A stretch of 64,000 nucleotides of DNA, from the NCBI GenBank assembly GCA_051004015.1, contig JBPCKT010000127.1, positions 1 through 64,000 on the forward strand, given 5' to 3'. The position numbers and the translations under genes are program-made. A model generated the notes under the pieces. The model ran no database searches. It had not been told where the DNA came from and saw only the letters and a program-made list of their open reading frames with translations. Each line of letters starts with the position of its first letter. Position 1 is the first letter of the stretch. Shown in pieces: positions 43,220-52,332 of the stretch. The stretch is from SXOA01 sp051004015 (GTDB taxonomy: Bacteria > Planctomycetota > Planctomycetia > Pirellulales > Pirellulaceae).

Positions 43220-44638
43220 ATGTCCAGCCGCACGTCTTCCCTTTCCCGCCGCGAATTGCTCCGCACCGGCCTGGTTGGTTTTTCCAGCCTGAGCCTCGCG
43301 GAGTTGTTTCGCATTCGAGCGATGGCGCAAGCGCAGAAGCCAGCCGAGAAGCCCGCGGAAAAGACAGCGGTGATTCTGGTCTGGCTGCGGGGTGGCGGCA
43401 GTCATTTGGAAACGTTCGATCCCAAACCGGATGCGCCGGCGGACTATCGCGGGCCGTTTGGACCGATTGATACGAACGTCGCGGGGATTCGCATTGGCGA
43501 GCTGCTGCCAAAGCTTTCCAAGTTGGCCGATAAATACGCGCTGCTCCGCTCGGTCGCTCATACCGGCGGCGGGCATCCGTCGGGTTCGCTTCAGATCCTG
43601 GCGGGAGATCCCGATCCGCAGGACAAAATCAAGCCGGTCTACCCGGACTGGATGTCGGTCGTCAGCTATCTGCGGCGTGATCCCACCCGCGCGCTGCCGA
43701 ACTATGTCGCCGTCAATCCGGTCGACCAGTACGACAGTTTTACGATTGCCGGTCCCACTTACGTCGGGCCTGCCTACGAGCCGTTCAAGGTGACGGGGGA
43801 TCCGAGCAGCCCGAGCTTCGAAATTCCCAACATCGGGGCCGGCAGCGACCGGCAGAGCAGCCTTGCACGGCGGATGGGACTGAAGGGATCGCTCGACCAG
43901 TTGCGGCGGCAAGTGGATGCGTCCGGCATCATGCAGGCGGCTGATTCGTTTGAAGCCCAGGCCCTCAATCTGCTCACCAGCCCCGCGGCCCGCGCGGCGT
44001 TTGACCTCTCCAAGGAGTCCGACCAGTTGCGGGACAGGTACGGCCGAAACCAGTGGGGCCAGCAGTGCCTGCTCGCCCGCCGGCTGGTGGAGGCGGGGGT
44101 GGACGTGGTGACGACGGAGTTCGACGGCCCGCTTTGCGGCCGCGTGCAAAACTGGGACGACCATGCGGTCAACCAACACGTCTTCGACGCCTACAAATTC
44201 CGCTCGCCGAATTTCGACCAGGCGGTCTCCGCTCTGATTGAAGACGTCTACCAGCGGGGACTCGACAAGCGGGTGCTGGTCATCGTCACGGGCGAGTTCG
44301 GCCGCACTCCCCGCATCTCCTACGTCGCCTCCAGTGGCGGCGGAGTGGCCAGCGCCGATGCCGGCGTCATCCAGCCGGGGCGGGACCACTGGCCGCGGGC
44401 CAACAGCATGCTCTTCGCCGGCGGCGGCATCCGCACCGGTCAGGTCATCGGCGCGACCGACGCCCGGGGCGAAGACCCGATCGAGCGGCGGGTCGGCCCG
44501 GGCGATTTCCTGGCCACCATCTATCGCCACCTCGGCATCGACTACAAGAAAGTGGCCATTCCCAACTTCGCCGGCCGCCCCATCCCAATCGTGAGCGAAG
44601 GGGAAGCCATCGCGGAGCTGGCGGGGACCAGGGTGTAG
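43220..44638 (+). CDS. DUF1501 domain protein
   Basis: A 472-residue DUF1501 protein. The leader SRRELLRTGLVGFSSLSLAEL is of the twin-arginine type. Core motifs: VWLRGGGSHLETFDPKPDA, AHTGGGHPSGSL, VTGEFGRTPRISY and LFAGGGIRTGQVIGATDARG. Diverged from the tandem pair at 45-48 kb and from the copy at 30 kb. Probably exported and metal-binding (alkaline-phosphatase-like fold). No DUF1549/DUF1553 partner next to it. Confidence 0.92.
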   Translation: MSSRTSSLSRRELLRTGLVGFSSLSLAELFRIRAMAQAQKPAEKPAEKTAVILVWLRGGGSHLETFDPKPDAPADYRGPFGPIDTNVAGIRIGELLPKLSKLADKYALLRSVAHTGGGHPSGSLQILAGDPDPQDKIKPVYPDWMSVVSYLRRDPTRALPNYVAVNPVDQYDSFTIAGPTYVGPAYEPFKVTGDPSSPSFEIPNIGAGSDRQSSLARRMGLKGSLDQLRRQVDASGIMQAADSFEAQALNLLTSPAARAAFDLSKESDQLRDRYGRNQWGQQCLLARRLVEAGVDVVTTEFDGPLCGRVQNWDDHAVNQHVFDAYKFRSPNFDQAVSALIEDVYQRGLDKRVLVIVTGEFGRTPRISYVASSGGGVASADAGVIQPGRDHWPRANSMLFAGGGIRTGQVIGATDARGEDPIERRVGPGDFLATIYRHLGIDYKKVAIPNFAGRPIPIVSEGEAIAELAGTRV

Positions 44639-45151
44639 GGTGTCCCCGGAGTCCGGCGGACGCCCCGTCACCCCCCTGATGTGATGGTTATTATTCATGA
44701 TTCTTGGCTAACTTTTTAGACACTTACGACAATTCACATTTTCATAAAGTGTTTATTTTCAGTATTTTACGAGCAGTTCCATCGCCGTAACCTTGATTCA
44801 CGCAGCCTTTTTTAATTCATCCTCCGGCTTGCGGCACACAAGCCTGAAGCGCCAGCGAAGGACAGCTCGGCATCGCCAGGACAGTCGTGCATTCGTTCGC
44901 TCGCGCTTCAGGTTTGTGACCAATCGGTGCGTGTCTGTTTTCCCTGATTTGTGAGAAATAGAGGCTTGGCCTTCTGACGGGACAGTTGGTATTTTGCGAC
45001 TCTGGCTCGTGGACATGGGACACCTCGGCAAGAAACGAACGCCTTTTTTGCGGGAAAAACCGCCCCGCGGCCCTTCCCAGCCTTCACGAACTGTATACAC
45101 TTGCTGATGTCACAGTCAAGAACTGGTGACAATATTTCTACAAATAGTTCC
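44639..45151. other. intergenic region between convergent DUF1501 genes
   Basis: About 510 bp. The left part (44690-44800) is AT-rich. The centre (44838-44925) holds an imperfect hairpin whose arms are AAGCCTGAAGCGCCAGCG and its near-complement CGCTCGCGCTTCAGGTTTGT, a member of the AGCGNNAGCGA family. Frames here are Arg/Ser-rich on either strand and lack ribosome binding sites; I see no gene. Confidence 0.55.
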
Positions 45152-46606
45152 CTACACTAGCCCGGCGATCGGCTCCGCTTCGTAGATGTGATGCGGTCGG
45201 TCCTGGTGGTCGAGCCAGGCGGCGGTGGCGGGGATGCCGAGGGAGGAGTAGATGGTGGCGGCCATGTGCTCGGGGGTTTGCGGCAGGTTGGCGGGGTAGC
45301 CGCCGATTTTGTCGGAAGAGCCGACGACGTTGCCCCCCTTCACGCCGCCGCCGGCGAAGAAGACGGTCTGCACGGCTCCCCAGTGGTCCCGCCCGGGCAG
45401 TTTGTAGTGCTGTGGCAGGTGGCTGATGCGGGGGGTGCGGCCGAACTCGCCGGCCATCACGATGAGGGTGCTATCGAGCAGGCCGCTTTCGTGCAAATCG
45501 TCGAGCAGGGCGGAGAGGGCCCGGTCGGTCGGCGGCAGCAGCTTCTCTTTGAGATGCGGGAAGGCTTCGCCGTGCGTGTCCCATGATTCGTTGTTGCCTA
45601 GGTTCACCTGCACGAGGTTGACCCCCGTCTCCACCAATCGCCGGGCCATGAGTAGCGACCAGCCGAAGGAGTTTTTGCCGTACCGCTGCTGCGTCTTTTC
45701 GTCGGCCCGGGTGACGTCGAAGGCGTGCTGCACCTTCGCATCCGTGAGTAGCGAAATGACTCCCTGGCGGAAGCGGTCAAAATTCTCCGTCTGGGCAAAG
45801 CCATCAAGCTCACGCCGCTGCTGGGCGAGGTTCGAGAGCAGGCCGTTGCGGCCGGAGAAGCGGCCGGTGTCCATCCCCTGCGGCAGGGAGATGTTCGGAG
45901 CCTGGAAGATCCGCTTGTCCTCTTTCCCCCGCTCCTGATGGTCGAACTGATACTGCGGAAAGGCCCCGTAGGAAGTGTTGTGGAACGGCGAAGCCTCGAT
46001 AAACCACGGATTGCGGTGCGAGCCCATCAGGCCGGCGAACTGACCAGGCAGCACGCGGCCGCTGTAATGCACCAGGCGATCCGGCAGGACGACCGCGGGA
46101 GGAATGTTGTTCCGCACCTGGGTGGCGTCCCCCGCCACGGCGGCGATGCTGGGCCAATCGGTCGGCTGGGGAGTGCTTGCATTGAAGCCGGGGGGAGCGG
46201 GGGTTCGCCCCGTGAGCATGATGTGATGGCCGAGCGAATGGTCGTTGGAGGGATGCGTGAGCGAGCGGCAGAGGGCCCACAAATGGCTCCGCTCCGCCAG
46301 CAGCGGCAAGTGCTCGCAGATCTGAATCCCCGGCGTCTTCGTCGCGATGGGCTTGAATTCCCCCCGCACGTTGTCCGGCGCGGACGGCTTCATGTCAAAG
46401 CTATCCTGCTGGGCCAGGCCGCCGGACAGGAAAATATAGATGCAGGTCTTGGCCTTCCCCAGCGGAGCCGCAGCGCCCGGTGCCGGAGCCGCGTGTGCCC
46501 GCAGAGCCTGCAAGTGGTTCATCCCCAGTCCGAGCAGACCGACCGCCCCGGCCTGAACCATCGTTCGGCGAGAGAAATTCGGGTGGATGAAGGATGGCAC
46601 TGACAT
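45152..46606 (-). CDS. DUF1501 domain protein (tandem copy B)
   Basis: A 484-residue DUF1501 protein with leader FSRRTMVQAGAVGLLGLGMN and the usual core: IFLSGGLAQQDSFDMKPSAP, QVNLGNNESWDTHG, MAGEFGRTPRISH, and FFAGGGVKGGNVVGSSDKIG. It is closely similar throughout to the next gene upstream, 20 bp away, so the two arose by tandem duplication and probably form one transcript. Confidence 0.93.
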   Translation of the reverse strand: MSVPSFIHPNFSRRTMVQAGAVGLLGLGMNHLQALRAHAAPAPGAAAPLGKAKTCIYIFLSGGLAQQDSFDMKPSAPDNVRGEFKPIATKTPGIQICEHLPLLAERSHLWALCRSLTHPSNDHSLGHHIMLTGRTPAPPGFNASTPQPTDWPSIAAVAGDATQVRNNIPPAVVLPDRLVHYSGRVLPGQFAGLMGSHRNPWFIEASPFHNTSYGAFPQYQFDHQERGKEDKRIFQAPNISLPQGMDTGRFSGRNGLLSNLAQQRRELDGFAQTENFDRFRQGVISLLTDAKVQHAFDVTRADEKTQQRYGKNSFGWSLLMARRLVETGVNLVQVNLGNNESWDTHGEAFPHLKEKLLPPTDRALSALLDDLHESGLLDSTLIVMAGEFGRTPRISHLPQHYKLPGRDHWGAVQTVFFAGGGVKGGNVVGSSDKIGGYPANLPQTPEHMAATIYSSLGIPATAAWLDHQDRPHHIYEAEPIAGLV

Positions 46607-46625
46607 GGGCTAGTTCAACTTGCTC

Positions 46626-48062
46626 TTAGGTCAATCCGACGATGGGCGTCCCATGATAAATGTGGTGCGGACGATTCGCCTCGTCCTGCCACGCAGCCGT
46701 ATCGGGAATGCCAAGGGCATTGTAAATCGTAGCAGCCATTTGTTCGGCCGTCTGCGGATCGCTGGCCGGATATCCGCCGATCCGGTCCGACGACCCAATC
46801 ACTGCTCCCCCTTTGACGCCGCCACCGGCAAAGAACACCGTTTGCACCGCCCCCCAGTGGTCGCGGCCGGGGAGCTTGCCGGCTCCGGCAAAGACGCGCG
46901 GTGTCCGGCCGAACTCACCGGCCATCACAATCAGCGTATCGTCAAGCAGGCCCCGCTCGTCGAGATCGCCAATGAGTGCACTGACGGCACGATCCGTGGG
47001 AGGCAAGAGAAAGTTCTTGAGGTTGGGAAAGGCGGACTCGTGCGTGTCCCAGGATTCGTTGTTTCCCAGGTTGACCTGCACGAGTGCGACCCCTTGCTCG
47101 ACCAGTTGCCGGGCCATCAGCAGCGACCGGCCGAACGAATTTTTGCCATAGCGCTGCTGGGTTTTTTCATCAGCCCGCGAAACGTCAAACGCGGCCTGGG
47201 TCCGCGAGTCCGAGAGTAGCGAGATCGCGTTCTGGCGGTCCCGATCGAGCCTTTCCACCTGGGCGGCTGTTTCGAGCTCGCCTCGCTGCCGGTCGAGCAT
47301 GCCTCGCAGGGCGATTCGATCAGTCAATCGCTGGACCGAGAGTCCCGACGGCAAGGACAAATTCGGAGCTTGAAACGGAAGCTTGCTGTCGGCTTTGCCT
47401 GTCTCGTGGTGGAACTCGAATTCAGGGTAAGCGCCGTAGGTTTTGCCATTGAACGGCGAAGCCGCGATGAACCAAGGGTCGCGATGGTTCCCCATCACGC
47501 CCGCAAACTGGCCGGGAATGACGCGGCCGGTGCGATGCACGAGCCGCTCCGGCAGCACGACCGCCGGCGGCAGATTATTGGCCGGCAGAAGGGCGTCCCC
47601 CGCCACGGCAGCGATGCTCGGCCAATCAGCCGGCCGCGGCTTGCCGGGGTCGAAGGCGGGGGGCATCGGCGTGCGGCCGGAGAGCATTACCATGTGGCCG
47701 TTGGAATGCTCGTTATAGGGATGGGTCAGCGAGCGGACGAGGGCCCACTTGTCGCTGCAAGCGGCGAGCAGCGGCAGATGTTCGCAGATTTGCACCCCGG
47801 GCGTTTTGGTGGCGATCGGCTGGAATTCGCCACGGGTGTTGGCCGGCGCGCTTGGCTTGGGATCAAAGCTATCCTGCTGGGCCAGGCCGCCGGAGAGAAA
47901 AATGTAAATGATGGACTTCGCCTTCGTCCGTTTTCCTCCCGCCGCCGCTCCGGCCTGCCGCAACGGAGCCAGGTGGTTCATCCCCAGGCCAAGCAATCCC
48001 ACTGCTCCAGCCTGGATCATGGTCCGGCGAGACAGGCGCGGGTGGGTGAAGGGACGGCTCAT
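46626..48062 (-). CDS. DUF1501 domain protein (tandem copy A)
   Basis: A 478-residue DUF1501 protein, leader LSRRTMIQAGAVGLLGLGMN, with IFLSGGLAQQDSFDPKPSAP, VNLGNNESWDTHESAFP, MAGEFGRTPRVFAG and GGVKGGAVIGSSDRIGGYP. First gene of the tandem pair. ATG 48062 starts the normal leader; the frame is open to 48254 but the extra part crosses the start of the divergent regulator. Only 96 bp separate it from that regulator, so the regulator may control the pair. Confidence 0.93.
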   Translation of the reverse strand: MSRPFTHPRLSRRTMIQAGAVGLLGLGMNHLAPLRQAGAAAGGKRTKAKSIIYIFLSGGLAQQDSFDPKPSAPANTRGEFQPIATKTPGVQICEHLPLLAACSDKWALVRSLTHPYNEHSNGHMVMLSGRTPMPPAFDPGKPRPADWPSIAAVAGDALLPANNLPPAVVLPERLVHRTGRVIPGQFAGVMGNHRDPWFIAASPFNGKTYGAYPEFEFHHETGKADSKLPFQAPNLSLPSGLSVQRLTDRIALRGMLDRQRGELETAAQVERLDRDRQNAISLLSDSRTQAAFDVSRADEKTQQRYGKNSFGRSLLMARQLVEQGVALVQVNLGNNESWDTHESAFPNLKNFLLPPTDRAVSALIGDLDERGLLDDTLIVMAGEFGRTPRVFAGAGKLPGRDHWGAVQTVFFAGGGVKGGAVIGSSDRIGGYPASDPQTAEQMAATIYNALGIPDTAAWQDEANRPHHIYHGTPIVGLT

Positions 48063-48158
48063 GGCGGGAGGGAGATAATGGGGGGCCAGGGCGGGAGCCA
48101 AGTCCAAAGTATCGCTAACTTTAGGGCGCGGGTCAAATGGGAATTGGTGATAATATGG

Positions 48159-49607
48159 ATGGAACTCATGCCCCGCAAAATCTCCAACTTGAAAGCGCTC
48201 GCCAAGCTGCTGGACACTGCGCCGCAGCCGGTGTATGTGCTGGATGGCGAGCATCGGTTTGTTTATGGCAATGCCGCGTTTTCCGCCTGGGTGGGGCGAA
48301 GTGCGGAGGAGCTGGCAGGACTCAAGTGCTTATATTCCGCGAGCGGCGAACTGACCGGTGGAACGGAACTGGCCGCGGCGATTGCTCCGCCGCCGGAGGC
48401 GTACGCTCAAAGTGCATTGGAAGGTCGCGTGGCCGCGGCAGGGGAAGAAGGGAAGTTGGTTACGCGCCCCGCGTGGTTTGTGCAGTTGCCGGATGTGGAC
48501 GGAAAAGCATCTTGCGTGCTCGTTGTGGTGGGAGCGTCTCTTGAAGATGAAGAGCAACAAGAGACCGCCGAAGCATCTCCTGCCAACCTTCATCAGCAGC
48601 TTCAGGAGCTGCGCGGCGAATTGGGCCGCCGCTTTCACATCGGCCAGCTCATTGGCCAATCGCCGCCGATGCGGCGTGTGCGGGAGCAAGTGCGGGTGGC
48701 TGCACAAGTCGGCGGGCGGGTGCTGGTGCTGGGACCGGAAGGAAGCGGGCGAGAGCTGGTTGCCCGGATTATTCATTACGGACCCCGCGGCGGCGGAGCG
48801 GCTGTTGGTCCGCTGGTTCCGGTGGACGCCGCGCTGATGGATGCGGAGCTGATGCAGTCCACGCTAACGGCGTATCTCAAGCGGCAGAGCGAATGGCGCG
48901 GCGAGCGACCGCCGGCGATTCTGCTCAAGGACGCCGATCGATTGCCAGCCGACGCCCAGCAGGAGATGGCTGGCTTTTTGCGGCTGCCGGGCGTGGAGCT
49001 GCCGCTGATTGCCACGGCGACAAGGTCGCTCGCCAGGCTGGCGAAGCGCGGAAAGTTTCGGCCCGACCTGGCGTACCGCCTCAGCCCGCTCACGATTCAA
49101 TTGCCACCACTCTCCGAGCGGGAAGGAGACTTGCCACTGCTCGCGCAGTTCTTTCTGGAGGAATTCAACACCCGCGGTGTAAAGCAGCTCGCCGGATTTG
49201 CGCCCGAAGCGGCGGACATGCTGTTCGCCTATTCCTGGCCAGGGAACGTGGACGAGCTTGCGGAAATTGTCCGACAGGCCTGCGAACATGCCGCCGGCCC
49301 TCTGGTGCAAGTTGTCGATTTGCCGCCGCAGTTGCATCACGCCGCGGAGAAGGAAGCGCGGCCGGCCGCAGAGCCGGAGCGGATTGAGCTCGATTCCTAC
49401 CTGGCGACGATGGAAACGGAACTGCTCCGCCGCGCCATGGAACAGTCACGCGGCAACAAAACCAAAGCCGCCGAGCTGCTGGGCATCCATCGCGCCCGGC
49501 TCATCCGCAGACTTGTGCAGCTTGGCCTGACGCCGGCGGCGAGTACCGACGAGCCTGTGGTTTTCGAACCGTTGGAAGAGAGCGGGCAACAGCCGGACGG
49601 AAAATAA
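48159..49607 (+). CDS. NtrC-like regulator with degenerate AAA+ domain
   Basis: A 482-residue protein in three parts: a PAS-like N-terminus (LDTAPQPVYVLDGEHRFVYGN), an AAA+ domain aligned with sigma-54 activators, and a Fis-type HTH (NKTKAAELLGIHRARLIRRL). The AAA+ domain is altered: Walker A is GPEGSGRE (Arg replaces the Lys), Walker B is ILLKDAD in place of LFLDE, and the GAFTGA loop that contacts sigma-54 is absent. The final helical motifs (YSWPGNVDEL) remain. It should bind DNA but is unlikely to be a standard sigma-54 activator. The start is ATG 48159 (or 48168), with GGTGA upstream. Confidence 0.8.
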   Translation: MELMPRKISNLKALAKLLDTAPQPVYVLDGEHRFVYGNAAFSAWVGRSAEELAGLKCLYSASGELTGGTELAAAIAPPPEAYAQSALEGRVAAAGEEGKLVTRPAWFVQLPDVDGKASCVLVVVGASLEDEEQQETAEASPANLHQQLQELRGELGRRFHIGQLIGQSPPMRRVREQVRVAAQVGGRVLVLGPEGSGRELVARIIHYGPRGGGAAVGPLVPVDAALMDAELMQSTLTAYLKRQSEWRGERPPAILLKDADRLPADAQQEMAGFLRLPGVELPLIATATRSLARLAKRGKFRPDLAYRLSPLTIQLPPLSEREGDLPLLAQFFLEEFNTRGVKQLAGFAPEAADMLFAYSWPGNVDELAEIVRQACEHAAGPLVQVVDLPPQLHHAAEKEARPAAEPERIELDSYLATMETELLRRAMEQSRGNKTKAAELLGIHRARLIRRLVQLGLTPAASTDEPVVFEPLEESGQQPDGK

Positions 49608-49613
49608 ACACCA

Positions 49614-51128
49614 TCAGTTCCCTTCAATGAACACCTTCAAATGGGCCGTCGCCGTGAAGCCCTGCTTGTTCGTGCGTGAAACGCGAACGAGGTAAACTCC
49701 CGGCTTCTCAAACCTGTGGGTCGTTACCGCGTAGCCGTCTTTGGCAAGCTGAACCACGTTACCGTCGCTTTTCACGGTAGCCGGCGGACTGCCGTCACCG
49801 AAGTGCCAGGTCTCTTCGCCGTCGGTAGTGCGGAAGGTGCGGACGAGGAATTTCACCTCCTGGCCGGCTTTGAGGCCGAGCGTCGGCGCGTAAGCGGCAT
49901 GGATAGACGGCGGCAACGATTCGGGATGTTCCTTGTCCACGACGTTGACGATGGCAAAGTCGTAGTCGATGCGGCCGTCCTTGTCGGTCACCCGCAGGAC
50001 TTCGCTGTAGACCCCCGGCTTGTCGTAGCTCCGCTCGACCGTCGGCCCTTTTGTGGATGTGCCGTCCGTGCAGGTCCAATCGTGCGAGGCAATCGATCCC
50101 GTGTCCGACCACGAACGGCTGCCGTCGAGCGTCACTTTTTCTCCCACGGCGACGAAATGGTGCGGCCGGGCGACGGCGAGAAGCTGCGGCTTGTGTTCGC
50201 GGAGGTAGCTTTCCCAGAGAAACGCGTAGCCGTCGATGATGCCCCAGTTCCCCGAGGGCTGGCGGCCGCTGATGTCGAAATGCAGATGCGACCAGCCGCC
50301 GCTCCCTCCTTCTTTGCCGAGCAACCCGAGCGGCTGGCCGAGCTTCACCGTCGTGCCCGGCCGAATCTCCGGTCGAATCGTATGCAGATGGCTGTACCGA
50401 TAAAACCAGCCGCGGTCGTCGAGGAGATAGATGACGTCATAGCGCGGCGAAACCGGCGTATCGGCATAGCCCGGCAGCACGTCCTTCCCAACCGAGACCA
50501 CTAGCCCCGCCGTCGCCGCGACCACATCCACCAGCCCCTCAGCTCCGCCAATGTCCAGGCCGTAGTGATAGTAGATGTTCGCATCCAGCCCTGGCTTCTC
50601 ACCTCCGTCCACATATACCGGCTCGTTGGCCATCTGCGTTTGACTGGCGAACCACCGCTGTTTCGCGGGATACACGAACGTCCCAGGATTCACCAGCGGC
50701 GAAGACTTCGGCCAAAGCCGCAGTCGCACGGCCTTCTCCAACCCCCACACATCGAGCCCGCCGGTCGTCTTCGTGGCTCGGTCCCGATAGCCGCGGGTCA
50801 CCGGGCAATCGATTTGCACCTCCCCCACGGTCACCGGCAATCGATAGTTGGCGGAAACGAGCGTGACCTCTTTTCCATCGATCAGCACCTTCACTTCCGC
50901 CTTCCGCACTGCTCCGCGGAGAGAGTCCCGCTCCTCCTGGAGGTCGAGGACCTTGAGCGTGACTTTCTTGCCGCCGGGAACTTGGACGCCCTGCGACTCC
51001 CCGAGATTGAGGTCGGCCGTGGCGTGAAGAGGAGCGAGCGTCGGCTGAGGAAGCTCGGCGCAGGCAACGGACGCAAAGATCGCGGCCGAGATTGCCGCTA
51101 GGAGCAACACCAAGAAAGCTCGATTCAT
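49614..51128 (-). CDS. secreted M23 peptidase with PKD domains
   Basis: A 504-residue exported protein (leader AFLVLLLAAISAAIFASVACA). In the middle, YHYGLDIGGAEG and SHLHFDISGRQ give the zinc-binding His, Asp and His of M23 (LytM-type) endopeptidases. The C-terminus has two PKD-type beta domains (VTLDGSRSWSDTGSIASHDW and FGDGSPPATV...TTHRFEKPGVY). M23 enzymes cut peptide cross-links in peptidoglycan; PKD domains bind surfaces or proteins. ATG 51128 begins the leader; the frame is open further upstream. Confidence 0.86.
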   Translation of the reverse strand: MNRAFLVLLLAAISAAIFASVACAELPQPTLAPLHATADLNLGESQGVQVPGGKKVTLKVLDLQEERDSLRGAVRKAEVKVLIDGKEVTLVSANYRLPVTVGEVQIDCPVTRGYRDRATKTTGGLDVWGLEKAVRLRLWPKSSPLVNPGTFVYPAKQRWFASQTQMANEPVYVDGGEKPGLDANIYYHYGLDIGGAEGLVDVVAATAGLVVSVGKDVLPGYADTPVSPRYDVIYLLDDRGWFYRYSHLHTIRPEIRPGTTVKLGQPLGLLGKEGGSGGWSHLHFDISGRQPSGNWGIIDGYAFLWESYLREHKPQLLAVARPHHFVAVGEKVTLDGSRSWSDTGSIASHDWTCTDGTSTKGPTVERSYDKPGVYSEVLRVTDKDGRIDYDFAIVNVVDKEHPESLPPSIHAAYAPTLGLKAGQEVKFLVRTFRTTDGEETWHFGDGSPPATVKSDGNVVQLAKDGYAVTTHRFEKPGVYLVRVSRTNKQGFTATAHLKVFIEGN

Positions 51129-51199
51129 GGTCAGAGTCCTTACGTCGTAGAAGTGCTGGACCTTGGCAGGATTATACTGCCCCCATACCTCGGTATGCG

Positions 51200-52009
51200 T
51201 CATTTCCGCCCCTTCTTCCTCTGCTCCATCTCCGCCTGCTGCCGGGCGTTCTCCGCCGCGGCATCGTGCGCCTCGATTGCCTTGCCACGGAGGTACCGCT
51301 CCCGCCCAGCCTCGAGTTCCAGCAGCTTGTCCAGGCGACTCACTTCCCTCTTCCGCCGCACAGCCGCCAGGCGCTCCTGATGCCGCTGTTTCTTCTCCTC
51401 TTCGCTTAGCGGACGTTTGCGGTTCAGGAGCGAGAGGGCCGCCCGCCAATTCTTGCGGCTGGCGGCGACGAGGGAAACCATGGCGGGAACCTGGACCAGA
51501 TCCTCCGCCTGCTGAATCTCGCGGGCGAACTCCGCGTCCCGCTCCGCCGCATGCGTAATCGTGGTGGGATCGATCTTGAGATAGGCCCCCACCTGGCGGC
51601 GGGAGAGGCCGACCGAAAGGAGTTTGCAGATCTCTTCACGGACATGCGGCGTGAGCACCGTCGGCCGGCCCCCTTTCTTCCAGGGAACCGGCGCGGCCAG
51701 CTTCTCGAGCAGTTCTTCGCATTCCTCTGGGTGGCCAGCGTGGGGTAGGCTTCCAGCCTGCCCTAAACTCTGCTCTCTCCCTGGGGCTCGCTCAGCGTCT
51801 GGCCCGCTGCCGTCCGCCTCTCCCCCGGAAGTGGGCCCGCTGAAAAACCCCCCTGGTTTTTCAGCAGCGAGGGGGTCACTGGGGGCCCCACCCAAACTGA
51901 AAAACCCCCCGGGTTTTTCAGCCCCCCTGGGGTTCTCCTCCCCCGCCAGTGGGGTCAACTCTTGTGTCTGATTTTGGTCGCACTTCGTCGTTTTTTTACG
52001 CACTGTCAT
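51200..52009 (-). CDS. HTH-like protein with repeat-encoded insertions
   Basis: A 269-residue protein from ATG 52009 (MTVRKK). The N-terminal third is low-complexity and carries two AEKPGGFFS-type units encoded by palindromic repeats, plus the GGGCAGGCTGGAAGCC repeat. Near the centre, KLLSVGLSRRQVGAYLKIDPTTITHAAERD reads as a helix-turn-helix. The C-terminus is strongly charged and helical (RLAAVRRKREVSRLDKLLELE). DNA binding is likely. A phage terminase small-subunit origin was considered but not supported. Confidence 0.6.
   Translation of the reverse strand: MTVRKKTTKCDQNQTQELTPLAGEENPRGAEKPGGFFSLGGAPSDPLAAEKPGGFFSGPTSGGEADGSGPDAERAPGREQSLGQAGSLPHAGHPEECEELLEKLAAPVPWKKGGRPTVLTPHVREEICKLLSVGLSRRQVGAYLKIDPTTITHAAERDAEFAREIQQAEDLVQVPAMVSLVAASRKNWRAALSLLNRKRPLSEEEKKQRHQERLAAVRRKREVSRLDKLLELEAGRERYLRGKAIEAHDAAAENARQQAEMEQRKKGRK
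51840..51864. repeat. 25-bp palindromic repeat, copy 1 (CTGAAAAACC...)
   Basis: A near-perfect palindrome with CTGAAAAACC and GGTTTTTCAG arms, in frame in the HTH-like gene, where it encodes EKPGGFF. The second copy begins 57 bp further on. Confidence 0.85.
51897..51921. repeat. 25-bp palindromic repeat, copy 2
   Basis: CTGAAAAACCC with GGGTTTTTCAG arms, the same family as 51840-51864, also in frame and encoding EKPGGFF. Confidence 0.85.
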
Positions 52010-52332
52010 GACAATTATCCTGAGTAATAGTGACATATCTGTTGCCGACTTACCGTAATGGTACATCCGTATAGTTGACAAAGTCAAGGCCCTCCCGGCC
52101 AGAATTGTGGAAATAGTTTCCAAGGCGATCCCCACGCGTATCCCGTGCCCCGCAGGGGCAACCAATTCCAGCCCAGGCTCGCTCGGCTCTGCGAGCGCAG
52201 CCTGGGTAGCAAAGCACAACGTCGTTCGGGACCCCGCCGGGGTCTCTACACACGGGGACACTCCATCTGCGTCATCCTCACCGGCGAGAACATCACCCGC
52301 GAGGATCATCGCCGGCTGATTGGCGATTGACT
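52010..52332. other. repeat-rich gap upstream of the HTH-like gene
   Basis: About 320 bp without a gene. It contains TGCCCC GCA GGGGCA (52146-52160), a CCCAGGCT/AGCCTGGG hairpin (52172-52206) and a GGACCCC/GGGGTC hairpin (about 52228-52243). On the minus strand, TTGACT (about 52082-52087) and TACCAT about 18 bases later could be a promoter for the HTH-like gene. Confidence 0.5.

Noticed and set aside
44798..45100. 100-residue frame between the convergent DUF1501 genes
   Set aside because: Arg/Ser-rich in all frames, no ribosome binding site, and it includes a dispersed hairpin repeat.
47084..47452. Frame antisense to the DUF1501 gene copy A
   Set aside because: It lies wholly inside a well-supported gene on the other strand and encodes no recognisable domain.
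47370..48158. Long N-terminal extension of the NtrC-like regulator (open frame from 47370)
   Set aside because: It runs antisense through the DUF1501 gene and gives Arg/Gly-rich sequence with no domain; the PAS-like start at 48159 is more natural.
48330..49340. Antisense frames opposite the NtrC-like gene and similar long frames opposite other high-GC genes
   Set aside because: They mirror the codon bias of the real genes, lack domain motifs and have no ribosome binding sites.
51200..52009. Phage terminase small subunit
   Set aside because: The HTH spacing is suggestive, but there is no large subunit or other phage gene nearby and the rest of the protein does not fit.
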